Shown one piece after another: positions 11,465 through 22,700 of a stretch of DNA of 64,000 nucleotides. The notes below the pieces were generated by a model. That model saw nothing but the letters and a program-made list of their open reading frames with translations. It ran no database searches and had not been told where the DNA came from. Numbering within the stretch: position 1 is the first letter of the stretch; each line of letters begins with the position of its first letter. Where the stretch lies: the NCBI GenBank assembly GCA_002633025.1, contig NMRB01000212.1, positions 152,193 to 216,192 on the forward strand. The letters run 5' to 3'. The stretch is from Notospermus geniculatus. Lineage: Eukaryota; Nemertea; Pilidiophora; Heteronemertea; Lineidae. The translations under genes and the position numbers were made by a program.

Positions 11465-12180
11465 GACTCTTGCAGGTCTACGTAATGCTGGCTCCCTCAA
11501 TTTGTGTGCGGCTGCGAAGGGAACGAGCGTTAAGAACCTCTTATATTCTGAGAACGCCCCCTGGAGGTACCATTTGTTTCTACTTCCACAACCTGAGTCC
11601 TCAATACGAAACTGTGCAAAACTGTACCCCACCTAACCGTTGGTGGTCCCTAAATATCTCTATGTATTAACTATGTGAAAGGTCAGTGTGAAAGTTTCGT
11701 CTTAAATTCTCACCAGGTTGTAGTATTATTCATGCGAGGGGTTTAGAAGCGTCTTCCGTTCCGTATTCACGAAACCGCCGTCAGAGAATTACCAAAGTCT
11801 TTTCTTGATTCCTTCCGTCTCCAGTTTACATTGTAAAGAGTCATTCTTCTGGATTATCGTTTCAACGCCAAAGGTCGTCATGGTTTCTAAGGAGATTTCT
11901 TAAAAGTCCTTACGGAGTTTGTATGACACTTGCTCTACTCATTCAGCACGACAAGACATATCACGTGCCAAGCAACGTTATCCTGAGCTTGGGGCCAGCT
12001 GAAATGACAAAAGGGTAGAAGAACTTGGACTTGCTGGAGTCGGTTTCGTGTCAGGAAGCTCTGTAGGCGTTTCTAGACCTCTCTATTCAATCGGCAATGA
12101 CTGTACATTTCATTACATCTTGTCATTTCATGACATTGTCATCAAATTAAGGTTTCGCAATCATTACGTACCGGTTCAGC

Positions 12181-12976
12181 AGTATACTACGAAAGCCCAG
12201 AAGGCTCATTCAAAATTCAATATTGAAACACCGATTTCAATATTGAACTGTTGACTTCAATATTGAAATCGTATCTTCAATATTGAAATCGGATATTTTC
12301 AACTTATAAAAACCATCAAAATTACACTAACGAATGTTACCAAAAAATGAATTAGCGCTGGGTTATAAACAGTGTCTCTCCCTCTTCAGTGTATCAACAA
12401 AGATTTTAATTATATTTAGGAACATAACTTTAACGGATATTATTTCAATTTCTTATAAACATGACTTCAATATTGAACCACAAATTCAATATTGAAATCC
12501 GACTTCAATATTGAAATCAATGATTCAATATTGAAGTCAGATTTCAATATTGAATTTGTGGTTCAATATTGAAATGTATGATTCAATATTGAAGTCAGAT
12601 TTCAATATTGAATTCGCAGTTCAATATTGAAATGTATGATTCAATATTGAATAGTGTGGTTCAATATTGAAGTCATGTTGATAAGAAATTGAAATAATGC
12701 CCGTTAAAGTTATATTCCTAAATATAATTAAAATCTTTGTTGATACACTGAAGAGGGAGAGACACTCTTTATAACCCAGCGCTAATTCATTTTTTGGTAA
12801 CATTCGTTAGTGTAAATTTGATGGTTTTTATAAGTTGAAAATATCCGATTTCAATATTGAAGAACCGATTTCAATATTGAAGTCAACAGTTCAATATTGA
12901 AGATCCGATTTCAATATTGAAATCGGTGTTTCAATATTGAATTTTGAATGAGCCTTCTGGGCTTTAGTAGTATACT
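12181..12976. mobile_element. Large palindromic element with 20 copies of TTCAATATTGAA
   Basis: Left arm 12181-12483 and right arm 12656-12976 are about 97% reverse-complementary, beginning AGTATACTACGAAAGCCCAG. The 12-base perfect palindrome TTCAATATTGAA occurs 20 times: four in the left arm, eleven in the centre, five in the right arm, at 18-23 base spacing inside each block. The extra right-arm unit explains most of the arm length difference. No protein is plausible. Likely a non-autonomous foldback transposon whose subterminal repeats expanded. Confidence 0.85.
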
Positions 12977-13396
12977 CTTCAACAACTGTGGCTGTCGTGT
13001 GCCATTTTGTTGAATCCTTTCTTGAAAGACACACCCATCACCGGCCGCAACAATTCTTTTTCGTTAATCGGAAACGCGCTGTTAGTCCTGAAACATGTAC
13101 AACAAGAACAGCGTTTACAAAATCTGAAATAGAGTAAGAGCATCTCCCAGAAAGTGTTCTGCTTTGGTCCGGTTGAATAGTTCTCTTCACGCATTCACCA
13201 ATCGTCACGTGCGTGCGGTGACGAAGGAACGAGCGCTCAGGAACAGTGGTTGTCTCTAGTCTCGGTCACCTAGCCGCTGTTGCGAATCTGGGGATCAGTG
13301 GAGCAACACTGCGAAAAAAACGGCTGGCTGCGCGAGACTAGATTGTCTCGGAGTTTCATGCAAATATCATACTTCCTTTTCGCCTGAGGTCTGTGT

Positions 13397-13550
13397 TTAT
13401 GGGCGTATGCACCAACGAAGATTACCTTGAACTGAAGTTGAGACACAACTTTTCCATTGTCAGATCATGCCCTGGCAAACATTAACAATTGAAAAGTTGT
13501 GGCTCAACCTGAGTTCAAGATGATCTCCGTTTGGTGCATACGGCCCATAA
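13397..13550. mobile_element. Foldback MITE, TTATGGGC ends
   Basis: Arms of about 60 bp (TTATGGGCGTATGCACCAAC and its complement ending GGTGCATACGGCCCATAA) surround a loop of about 33 bp. Several mismatches and one base insertion suggest an older copy. Confidence 0.7.
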
Positions 13551-14789
13551 TACTGTATAAGTGTTGCCCGTCAGTCAGGGGGAAAATTTGAAATGGGATG
13601 ATCAGTGGAAGTAGGCCTATTGCATGGCCTACTGCATTGAACTTTAAACTCATCGTTGAAACAATCATGAGGTGTTCAACTTGTTTATCGTCGGCAGAGG
13701 ATGATTCGAGTAAGGTGTCATTCTCAAAACGACGCACTTTTTGTATTTCTGTCAAAACCTACGACTTTGGGCCTTGGTGGCCCTGAGGTAATCGTGCCAC
13801 CGTGCACATACGGTTTTTGAGAAGTGGTGAAGGGAGCGACCCTCACGAACCAATGATTACCTTAGAATGCCCCCTGGTGGGTCATCTGTCTGCATAAATA
13901 TCGACACTTCATCGTAATCGTCGGTTCAAGATGGCGACGGTCACTGGACAGATGAAAGTACATGAAGTGGCAATGACAGATAAAAGTTGGTTTTTTGCCT
14001 CTCATAAATATTAATGCTGCACCATTTACATGAAAAACTTGAGATTGGTCGAAAGTTTTGACTTCACTGACTGAATAATGGACCCTTCGTGCATTGCATC
14101 AAAGGCGGACTTGCTTCTCTCTGATATGTGCATACATCCTTACAGATGCACAGAGGTTGAGTCTTCATTAACTACTAGGTATTATGTATTTCAAAATCCG
14201 TCGATCCGTCTTTCACCAGAATAAAAATGATAAATTGAATGAAGACGAGAGATGTTGTTTTGAGTCCTTGTATTATTCCGCCATTATTTATCCCCGTCTC
14301 CACCCCACCTCTTGGCCAAGACGAAGTCCGTAAACCAAATTCAAGCGAAGTTGCAGACGATCTAAAGAAAAGCAGCACTTTGGTTTGGAAGAGTTTGGTG
14401 CAGTGACGCCCCGAGTGACGCAAAGTCAGCACTGGGAAATGTGACTTCATGACGTCATTGGCCACTTCGCTTGCAGCGCCATCTATTATCATACAGATTC
14501 CATGTTGAATGTAGGCCTACCAAGGAGTTTAACCTAGACTTTGTCCACGGAGATTTCCTCGCCACCAACATGTGTATGATACATGTATCAATGGAGTTCC
14601 GTGATCATTTCTCCTGTCGTCAAGGGTTGATGACGAGCGCATGAAGGGGCTTCTGTTTTTGCCTGAACGACAGACGCTTTGATGTGTTCACGTCTGGCTA
14701 CATTGCGGAAGGCAAGGAAACCACAAAAGTCAAGAAGAATCTAATATAATTCCCCATATCCTTGTCTTATTGGTGATGCTACATGCGTC

Positions 14790-14812
14790 CACACACACAC
14801 ACACACACACAC
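14790..14812. repeat. (CA)n microsatellite
   Basis: An uninterrupted run of about eleven CA units. Confidence 0.9.
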
Positions 14813-14945
14813 CTAAACCCTGCAGCAGCTGCTTCTTCCTTCCCGGCAACAGCGACAACAGAATTTGTTTATACTTCTCTGAATGGTGAGCAGGAGGAGG
14901 ACGGGTTTCGTAGGTAAAATGAAGTATCGTATTGTGCGTCCGACC

Positions 14946-15030
14946 ATCTTGTCCAAACAAGGCCATCGACTGCGTCTTAGATGGGCGTCAGGCCAGATAG
15001 ACTGGTGATAATCCGACTGGATATTGCAAA
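14946..15030. repeat. Dispersed repeat fragment shared with 18990-19055
   Basis: GTCCAAACAAGGCCATCGAC and AGATAGACTGGTGA recur in the same order near 18999 and 19033. Both are probably relics of one dispersed element; no family was recognised. Confidence 0.45.
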
Positions 15031-16367
15031 TCTTGAACGAAACCTGAGGGTGTTTCTTGGTAGAACAGAAGGTCAGTAGGACCACAAAGGTTTCGAACTC
15101 TGACGTCCCGGACGGTAACCCATTTCCCCCGTCGGGGGGTAAACAAGGTGAAGATGACGACCGATCTCACGAGGTGGTCCAAGGCGACCAGTGGTCATGA
15201 AAAACGACGGCTGACATGTCCACATTCTTCGTCACATTTTAACCCTTCTCCGTGCCTCATATAATGTCCACAACAAAGTGTGTACCGGTATCGGTAAACC
15301 TGCGCATCCCCTAAGATGGAGCATGCAGAGATTATTCATATTCGCAAGGCGTAGGCTATCTCAATAATTGGTGTTCTGGATCCGACAGCGGTAATCTAAG
15401 ATGACAGACAGAAAGGCCAGCTGAGAATACAATCAACAGACAACCGCCAATCGACGGGTGAAGCCTGGTGAAACTCCATGATGAAACTGGCAGGCATCGT
15501 CTAAAGATTTACGGAGAAATGGAATGCCAGTACGTCCCGTACTTCCAAACTTGAAAGCACCGATGGGCGATCATTCTCTTTCTCGTTCCCATCGCCATGC
15601 CGCATCAATGCGGAGCGTCATGGCGTTTTGGTTCCCGAAGCCGCCGCTAGGGCTAGAAGGCTTCGGTATTGGCTGCCATTTTATTGCTGACGTCATTTTA
15701 GGATTCCATTTTCCCGTAAAATTTCATATCAACATGTTGATCTATAAATAGATCCGCGACAAGTTTTATGCCGCAAAGATGGNCAATCTTCTGATCCCAA
15801 TGACCAATCAGCATGGCTGTAAACAGCTGGATTCAAAATCGACCAATCAGCATCGGTACCAGATTTTCGGTATTCGCGTAACAAAAATTGTTGAGGTTGG
15901 TCTCAGTCTCTGTAATGCTGCGCAGTTCGCGCATGCGTGAAAGAGACGAGTGACTCAGTCTAATCTGACTCTTGTTGCGGCCGTCAGTTCTGCAAATGAG
16001 CAACAGGAGGCAGTGTTCGGACTAATTGCGATTGATTGCATGTGGCGAGACTACTCCTGGTGAGGGCTAAAAACTCAGAGAAGGCCGTAAAGCAGTTTCT
16101 TTTACACCTTCTTCTCCTTAGTTAAAGACACTGGCGACGTTTCAGGGTCGTTGGCAAACTGACGAAAAGTCGACTGAGGAATTGGGCTTCTCCGAGACCT
16201 CGAGCCTGCGCATTGGAGAATCGGAGCTGAGCACAGGTTGACATAAGGATTTCTGAGCAGCCACGGTCAATGATCAATTAAGTGGCTTCATCTCGGGTGA
16301 TAATGGGAAAGGGGGCATCAGTGACTCCATCAAGGAAGTCACAGGTCCATCTAACATCGGGCTGTGA

Positions 16368-16595
16368 TTGCCAGGAGGTCGATATGCTCATCAAGGCTTG
16401 GCCGACGAGAGATTTGTGGCCTCGTTGGGGATTAGACACGCCGACCGATGGACAAATACAGCTGGTATGGTTGCTGGCTTATTTATCTTTACCTTTCTTC
16501 TGGTCACAAACTTGTTAATTGTTTTTGGACTATACCACTGGTGGGTTCAGTTGGGACGCTTCATTGAACTAGGACATAATATATGTAAAGGGTGA
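16368..16595 (+). other. Open frame with one membrane-like helix, unassigned
   Basis: An open frame starts right after a stop at 16365-16367 and ends at a TGA at 16593-16595. Its second half encodes a strongly hydrophobic helix of about 20 residues starting at MVAGLFIFTF, followed by YHWWVQLGRFIEL. An internal ATG precedes this helix, and a weak acceptor (TTGCCAG) is at the 5' end. It could be an exon of an unrecognised small membrane protein or chance. Confidence 0.12.
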
Positions 16596-18610
16596 CTGTA
16601 TTTGGATCAATGTCACAATGTTCGTTCAATTTACCAAGTCAAAAACCATTAATGCCTATGTACTTCTCACACCATGTGGTTCAGCAAAATTACACTGAGA
16701 AGTACACAAAACGATGGGGCAACGAAGTGTCAAATTGTCTGCACGATGTGCGCCCAAATTACCGAATCAAAAACCGCTTTCAACAACGAAGACGTTCATT
16801 TATTATTTCGCGACATGAGTGCAAGGTTCTCCACATCGCCTTCCCATGGATGGTCTTCAGGTCTTGGTCACCTTTGAAATCCTGTGCGATGGACCCGTCT
16901 CACTGCCGCTCATTTCCTTTCTTCAGATTGGACCCGTGTGCGCCTTTCTGACTACGAATTCCTTTTTCAGAGAGTAATTTCAATTCGATGAACGCTGAAT
17001 CAGGTTGCCCAATCAGGACTTTCATTCCCGGCACGTGACAGCAGTCCCGGAGTAGTAAAACCATACACCACAGACGCCTGCGTCCCAGTACAGCCTCCTC
17101 ATACAGAGAATAAGTGGCCAGATGAACGGGCTTTCAGCTGGTGCACACTTTGGTTCTTCCATGGAGGAACCATTGCCATTCCTCCACGTTTCTTCAAAGA
17201 TGACACAAAGAAAGGCCCTTGAAGAAAGGAATGGCACGGTTAACACCTGCTGCCATCTCTTGAGTACATGTCCAACTAGACGACAATCAGCCCTGTGTGT
17301 TTCGATTCCACAGGCACCAAGAAAACTCAAGTAGGCTACTGAGTCCAGGCTTTGAAAGCTAGCACACAGCCGAACCTGTCGCCCAGACACTGTCTAGTAT
17401 GATGTAGGCCTGCGGCCGGCTAATACAAACTGCATGGATGAGTGACGATCAGTGGCTCATTGAAGCATCATTTTATTGCATACCAGACGTTGTAAACATG
17501 CACATACATCAGGCTACAATTGAATTTGAAGAAAAGAGATGACCTTGGGGGGCAGACGGCGGCCCTTCTCCTTGTCTGGGTCACTAACCTCGATATCAAC
17601 TCATCCATAAGGCACCCGCTACAACATTGATAAATTCATCCGTCGCGCGCCAAATGTTAAACCATGCTGTTGCCCTAAACGGAGATTTTCTATCGGCAAA
17701 ATCCAGAATATCTCTTTGTTTAGGCCTACCGGAGGAGCGAGTTGACTGCGGGCGAAACAGAATCGACGGCGAACGTTTTTTGCCAAACCCATACAGAAAT
17801 GTCAACGATTCTGATTGGTAGCGACATTGACAATCATGGCGCAATGATCAAACGTCGGGCTGGAAATCTGGGCAACAGTATTGCTGGTTTCGAGTCCCCT
17901 TGGCTTGGTTTTTTTTAATTCTCATTATATTACCCTATTTACATGACTGTATTATTATGTTTCAATTTCTTTTCATCATACGAAATCTGTTTTAAATGCC
18001 CCCATTGACAGCTTGCTAATGGCATCAAATGTAAACAACTGAAACTCTCATGCATGGTGCCTGTGGTAACTTCGTGAGGAGAGATTAGAAATCATGAACC
18101 GTACAACATTTTCCTCAACGGCCCCTAAACTGTCTGATTCATATTTTCATCTCAAAACAACCGCCTCGGAATCTCCGCGGTTCATGCGCGCGCATCAAAT
18201 TCATTTCATCGGGTGGATATTTTTGTTACGTCTTCTGAAGAACATTTTGCAGTAGAATTTGTTCATGATTGATTGGTAGATATTGAACATTATATTTGAT
18301 TATAAAATTGAACAACCATTTATTTTCTATGTAAATGGTATTCCGTACATAATTCCTTAGTAAATCACATATTTGTATTGATATCAGATTTTGTATTCCC
18401 TTGTCCATAGACTGATCCCCTGTCCTCCAGCCGCTCCGCTTCCCGTCTTTGCCGCTCTCACCCAGGGAGGCCCGAGTGAGTAAACGAACACGCTATCACC
18501 GTTGAGTGAGCGCCGCGAGAGTGGTGCGGCAAAGACAGGCACCAATCTATGTCGCCTTTCGGGTAGACTGGTACCCGGTCTTCTGGGCAGCTTGCATTCG
18601 AAGACCGGTG

Positions 18611-18627
18611 NCCCCCCCCCCCCCCCG
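18611..18627. repeat. Poly-C run with ambiguous base
   Basis: One n followed by about sixteen C. The true length is probably unresolved. Confidence 0.8.
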
Positions 18628-18664
18628 TGATGACTCGTCATCACAGGCTAAAATTAGGGGTATC

Positions 18665-19650
18665 AGGTCGTTTATCGTTACTGTCAGTTCGTTATGTTTT
18701 TGGTCGTTTCGCTACACCCTGCGTTCGCTATGATTTTTTTCTTTTGCCTGTTGTGTGAAACTTGATACTTGATCATATAGACTGTTAATTTTTTTCATGG
18801 CAATACAACCACGGGGATAGCTGGTTCCCGTCGACGGCCCTTGAGTACCGTCGTTCCCGTTTCGCTACAAGTCGTTTTCGCTACCAAATTACAATGCGGA
18901 TTCTCAGGAATAATGCGAAAGGCCAACGGTCTGGAAAGCGCATTCCTGGATTACCAAGTTTTTGAAGAATGCAAGCAGAGATTTGGGAGAAATCATATTG
19001 TCCAAACAAGGGCCATCGACTCTGCAGACCTGAGATAGACTGGTGAGAATCAGATGGGAGAAATGGACTTTGAAATAATGATCTCTGTCAGATTGAAATG
19101 CTGAAGTCGCGATGTAGAAGCGCGCCAGAATTCGCGGGAAGCACGTGTTCGGCATATTTGGGGCGATCTTGTGAGGGACTAAAAAACTGGAAGGGAGCGC
19201 CTGGGTAGGGATAAGGAATTTGAGTGAGGAACCAATGGAAATGGAAGAGAATGAAAAAATAACGAAAGATTCCTTGAAGCTTGGAGGAATTATCTCCAAG
19301 GTTGAAGTTATCGCTTTTAATTTGAATCGTGCAATAAGCAAACCGCAGCCGAAGGACGGTAGCGCCGCGGCGGGAACCAAAGACGGGAACCAGGGCGGGC
19401 GATGTGGCGAAAACTGGAACGACGCCACGGTAGCCATCTAGGCTATACGTCTACATGGTCTAGTATCAAGTTTCACACAAGCAAGTACCGTAATATTAAA
19501 GAAAAAGTCTTGAATTAGAACGCAGTATTCGCCACAATAAATTCAGTGAGTAGCGAAAGCATAACGAAACGACCGAACGCATGTAACGAAACGACCAAAC
19601 CCGTGGAACGAAACGAACGAACTGGCTGGTCCGTGTAACGAAACGACCGT
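18665..19650. mobile_element. Foldback element with repeated GGTCGTTTCGTTAC subtermini
   Basis: A perfect 19-bp inverted pair (TTGTGTGAAACTTGATACT at 18751-18769 and its complement at 19462-19480) lies inside repeated words: GGTCGTTT/GTTCGTTA/GGTCGTTTCGCTAC on the left (18665-18720) and ATAACGAAACGACC, GTAACGAAACGACC and similar on the right (19561-19648). The centre (18900-19440) has no recognised gene. A 70-base stretch near 19000 resembles one near 14960, so part of it is dispersed. The right end is only about 35 bases before the TRAPPC13 ATG. Confidence 0.55.
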
Positions 19651-19681
19651 AAACCCCAGTGCGGTCCGGTCAAAATCGGTC

Positions 19682-19724
19682 ATGGAGGCAACTCGAGAAA
19701 GAGAGCAGCTTTTGGCGTTAAAAG
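19682..19724 (+). CDS. TRAPPC13: TRAPPC13 first coding exon
   Basis: The 43-nt exon encodes [14 protein letters not shown] plus the first base of a codon, then a GTGAGT donor at 19725. The vertebrate protein also opens with a short acidic/basic leader ending in LLALK, followed by V and MRLTKP. Here the split codon G|TT joins to the acceptor at 57170/57171 and gives exactly V-MRLTKP. The match of peptide, length, phase and donor makes this the authentic start, although it is 37 kb from exon 2. A 1-kb foldback repeat ends about 35 bp upstream of the ATG. Confidence 0.85.
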
Positions 19725-22700
19725 GTGAGTAATTTCATCCTCTAAGCTGCATCAAATGCATTGCTATTCTGTTTTTCATATACCCCTTTCCTTCTAGTTT
19801 ATAAAAATGTGTAGGGCCTACTTTTGTTGCCGGCATTTGTAGATTTGCGTAGATTGTCATGACAGTCAATCACACTGCACCAGCAGCAGTGCAGTCAGTC
19901 AGCATGGTGGTCAGCAGTCTCATCTCAGCAATCATGTTGTCAGTGGTCACTCCATTAGGCCTATCATATACATGTACAATGTATACAATAAAAAAGGATT
20001 GCAGCGTTTATTGCCCGCGCGCCATCTCTCTCCGCACGCACCCCATGACCCCGGGGGGAGGGGCCATAAAGTCAAGAGAAACGTTTTCTCTTCCACTGCG
20101 TGCCATTTTTTTCTGGCAAAGGGGTTGTAGCCATTTTGTTGTTTCTATCATCGGGGTGGCGCTGCGACCGTACCGTATCCACTTTTCCACTGTGACGTTG
20201 TAGGAACGTCAACGTCACATTGCCGTGCTCGCACCTCATAGGCCTATTGCCACGGAGATGACGTCCTGAAGACAATGAATGAAAAGGCCTGATACGGTCG
20301 CAGCGACATCTTTCCGTGGATATTAGTGGCGATGTCCTCATTAGCCTATAGCCAAGTATTAGGCCTAGCCGAATTTTCGAATTTTTCAAATATAGGCCTA
20401 GGCCTATTTCGAATTATATTTTATTTGCTGCTTGCTTGCTAAAAAAAAGAAAGTTCATACAGTAAGCACTTAGAACTGCATAAAGATATTTCTTTCTTTG
20501 TTGAAAGCCTCTGAGTCTGACATTGCAAAATCCCATTAGGGTAGGCCTAGGCCTATTGAAAAAGCCCAACCAATGGCAAAAGCACAAATTAAAATGGCGG
20601 CCGCTAATTTTGCAAAATGTGTATACACCGGAATACGCCAAAATACACCGAAATATTGTTTTCTCTTGTTCTGGTGCAGCTTTTCCCGGCGGTGGTGTTT
20701 TTGGAATAGTCAGTCCTCCATCAGTAGGCCTAGACGTAATTTCCCAGTCAGCCAAGAATGTAGTTCCCAATTTAGATTCAGTCACTCCGCCCTGCTTCCA
20801 CAAGACATGCAAGATGGCGACCACCGGCCGCCGAAACACCTGCACTGTTGCAATGTTTCTGAAGTTGACTGTGTGAATTTTGAGGCTGATCTTGCCTCAT
20901 ATCCAGGTAATCATGAATGGTAATGTAATACATACCAAAGGCATGCCATAGAAAGAGTGAAATTAAACCTTTTTTATCATGTTTTCGGCAGTATTTTGGT
21001 GTATTCCGGTCTTCTTATGAACCGGTAGGTTAGAGTGTGATACTCTTTGCCCTCCAAAATTGTCTAAGCCCTGGTGCAGTGTACCTCGCAGTGTGTTGTT
21101 GTGACTGTGTGGGTAGACCAGTCAGAGTGTGCACACATGGTGCACTGACCCCTTCTTCCTGCCAACATTCCAACATTCATGTGATGTGAAGGAACAAAAA
21201 TACGCCAAGTGCAAAAAAAACCAGATACAACTGGGTATGAAAAGGAATCGTTGTTCTAATGCTGATGACATGATAATGGTGCCGCTGGCTGTACATTATT
21301 GTTTGATCTAGTTACTAACTCGAAGCTTTCTTCACCGTCCAGTACATCAGGAGGTCGAGGAGGTGTTTCATCATCTCGTTCAACTATAGTTGGCATCGAT
21401 AGTCGCTGACAATACCTCAGTGAAGACCTAGAGTATATGCTTCCTCTTTTTAAGTCCTTCAGTTGTCTAGCTTGTGTTACGGAATGTATATTAGGGATGC
21501 TACAAGTCATAGATTTGTAGATATTTTTTAACTTTTTCAAAATATGACTCCGCAATCCCTTATGGTGGTTACTGGATTGACATGATTCTGAGGAAGGATC
21601 ACTGTTATTGTTACTCCTGCTGTCTCTATGGGAGGTCATGCTGCCAGAACCCGTATTGCTTGGTTTATTTTCTGTTTGGCTGAAGGCCCATTTCTTTCTC
21701 AACACCAGGGTGTTTTTCCCTATTGTTGAGGGGCAAATGCTCAGGTACAAACTGTACAGAATAAAAGGTATAGGCGCTGTAAATATCATCATAAGTGGTA
21801 TATATGATGCCTCATCAGAATAGGGCTGTGGAAGCGACCAACGCAAGATAAGAAATGCTAACAGTGAATTACACATACCAGTGTTCATTATGATTGTTTT
21901 GATCTTTTCCTTTGATTGCCGAAAAATCAATGCTGAAATTAATCCTAGAATGTATCCTATCCATGGTAGCATGAATGTTGTAACCTGTACAGTTGACCAA
22001 GGAAACCCCAACATATAACCATTGCAGTATATTCCCAAAATGATGAGACAAACTGTCAGAACAAGTTGGAGAGGCATCAGGAAATATTTGTGTAGTTTCA
22101 TTGTTTTTGCTTTGAAGTAGTGATGTAGAACTGCTCCGGTGCTGAGGAGGGTGACTGTGATAGCCTGCCACATTGCTACTTGTTGAATTAAGACGCTGAT
22201 GATGGAGTTCAGGTGAAGATAGAAGACAACAAGGCAGAAGATCCAGATGGGTGTCGTCACTGAAAATGAAGCATTGTGTATAAACTAGAGTCTAAAATTA
22301 GATTTCAAGTGTAGGAAAGGCCTCTGCCATGTCTGCTCAGGGGGTGTGTAGTTTGGTCATCCAGGGAACTGAGCAGTCTGATGCAAGAAATGGCAGACAG
22401 CCTCCAACCTTGCCTCCGTTTCCAGTCAGACTGGCTTTATCAAAAAGGACTGAAGTGACAAGAACCAATTCAATTTTCCATGGTCCTATAATTGATGTGT
22501 TTTGGATTCCTCACCTATTGTTAGGAATGCTGTGAACAACATTGTTGTGGCATGTAGAACCATCTCGCCTTCACAAATCTGAATCCAGAAGGTGCTGCCA
22601 CCTGGTAGTGGGAGGGATGCTACAACCAGCAGGCCAACTTTGAATCCTTGATGCAGTGGACCAAGGAGCCAGCAACATCCAAAAGCAACCTGAAAATGAG

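Larger units (their letters stand above)
8839..12180. other. Region downstream of the cystine-knot gene, no gene seen
   Basis: Likely contains the 3' UTR of the preceding gene; the first clear AATAAA on the + strand is at 10189-10194. Two small foldback elements are listed separately. No other gene was recognised. Confidence 0.5.
13551..18664. other. Repeat-poor intergenic stretch, no firm gene
   Basis: Holds the CA run, a dispersed-repeat fragment, the ambiguous base at 15783 and the weak membrane-like frame at 16368-16595. Other short frames have no recognisable features. Confidence 0.5.

Noticed and set aside
12181-12976. CRISPR-like array of short regular repeats
   Set aside because: The repeats are 12-base palindromes with 6-11 base spacers, lie inside large inverted arms, and the sequence is from an animal genome. 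No cas genes are present.
18904-19437. 177-codon frame on the minus strand
   Set aside because: It lies inside the foldback element upstream of TRAPPC13, has a phenylalanine- and serine-rich low-information product, and shares sequence with a dispersed repeat at 14960.
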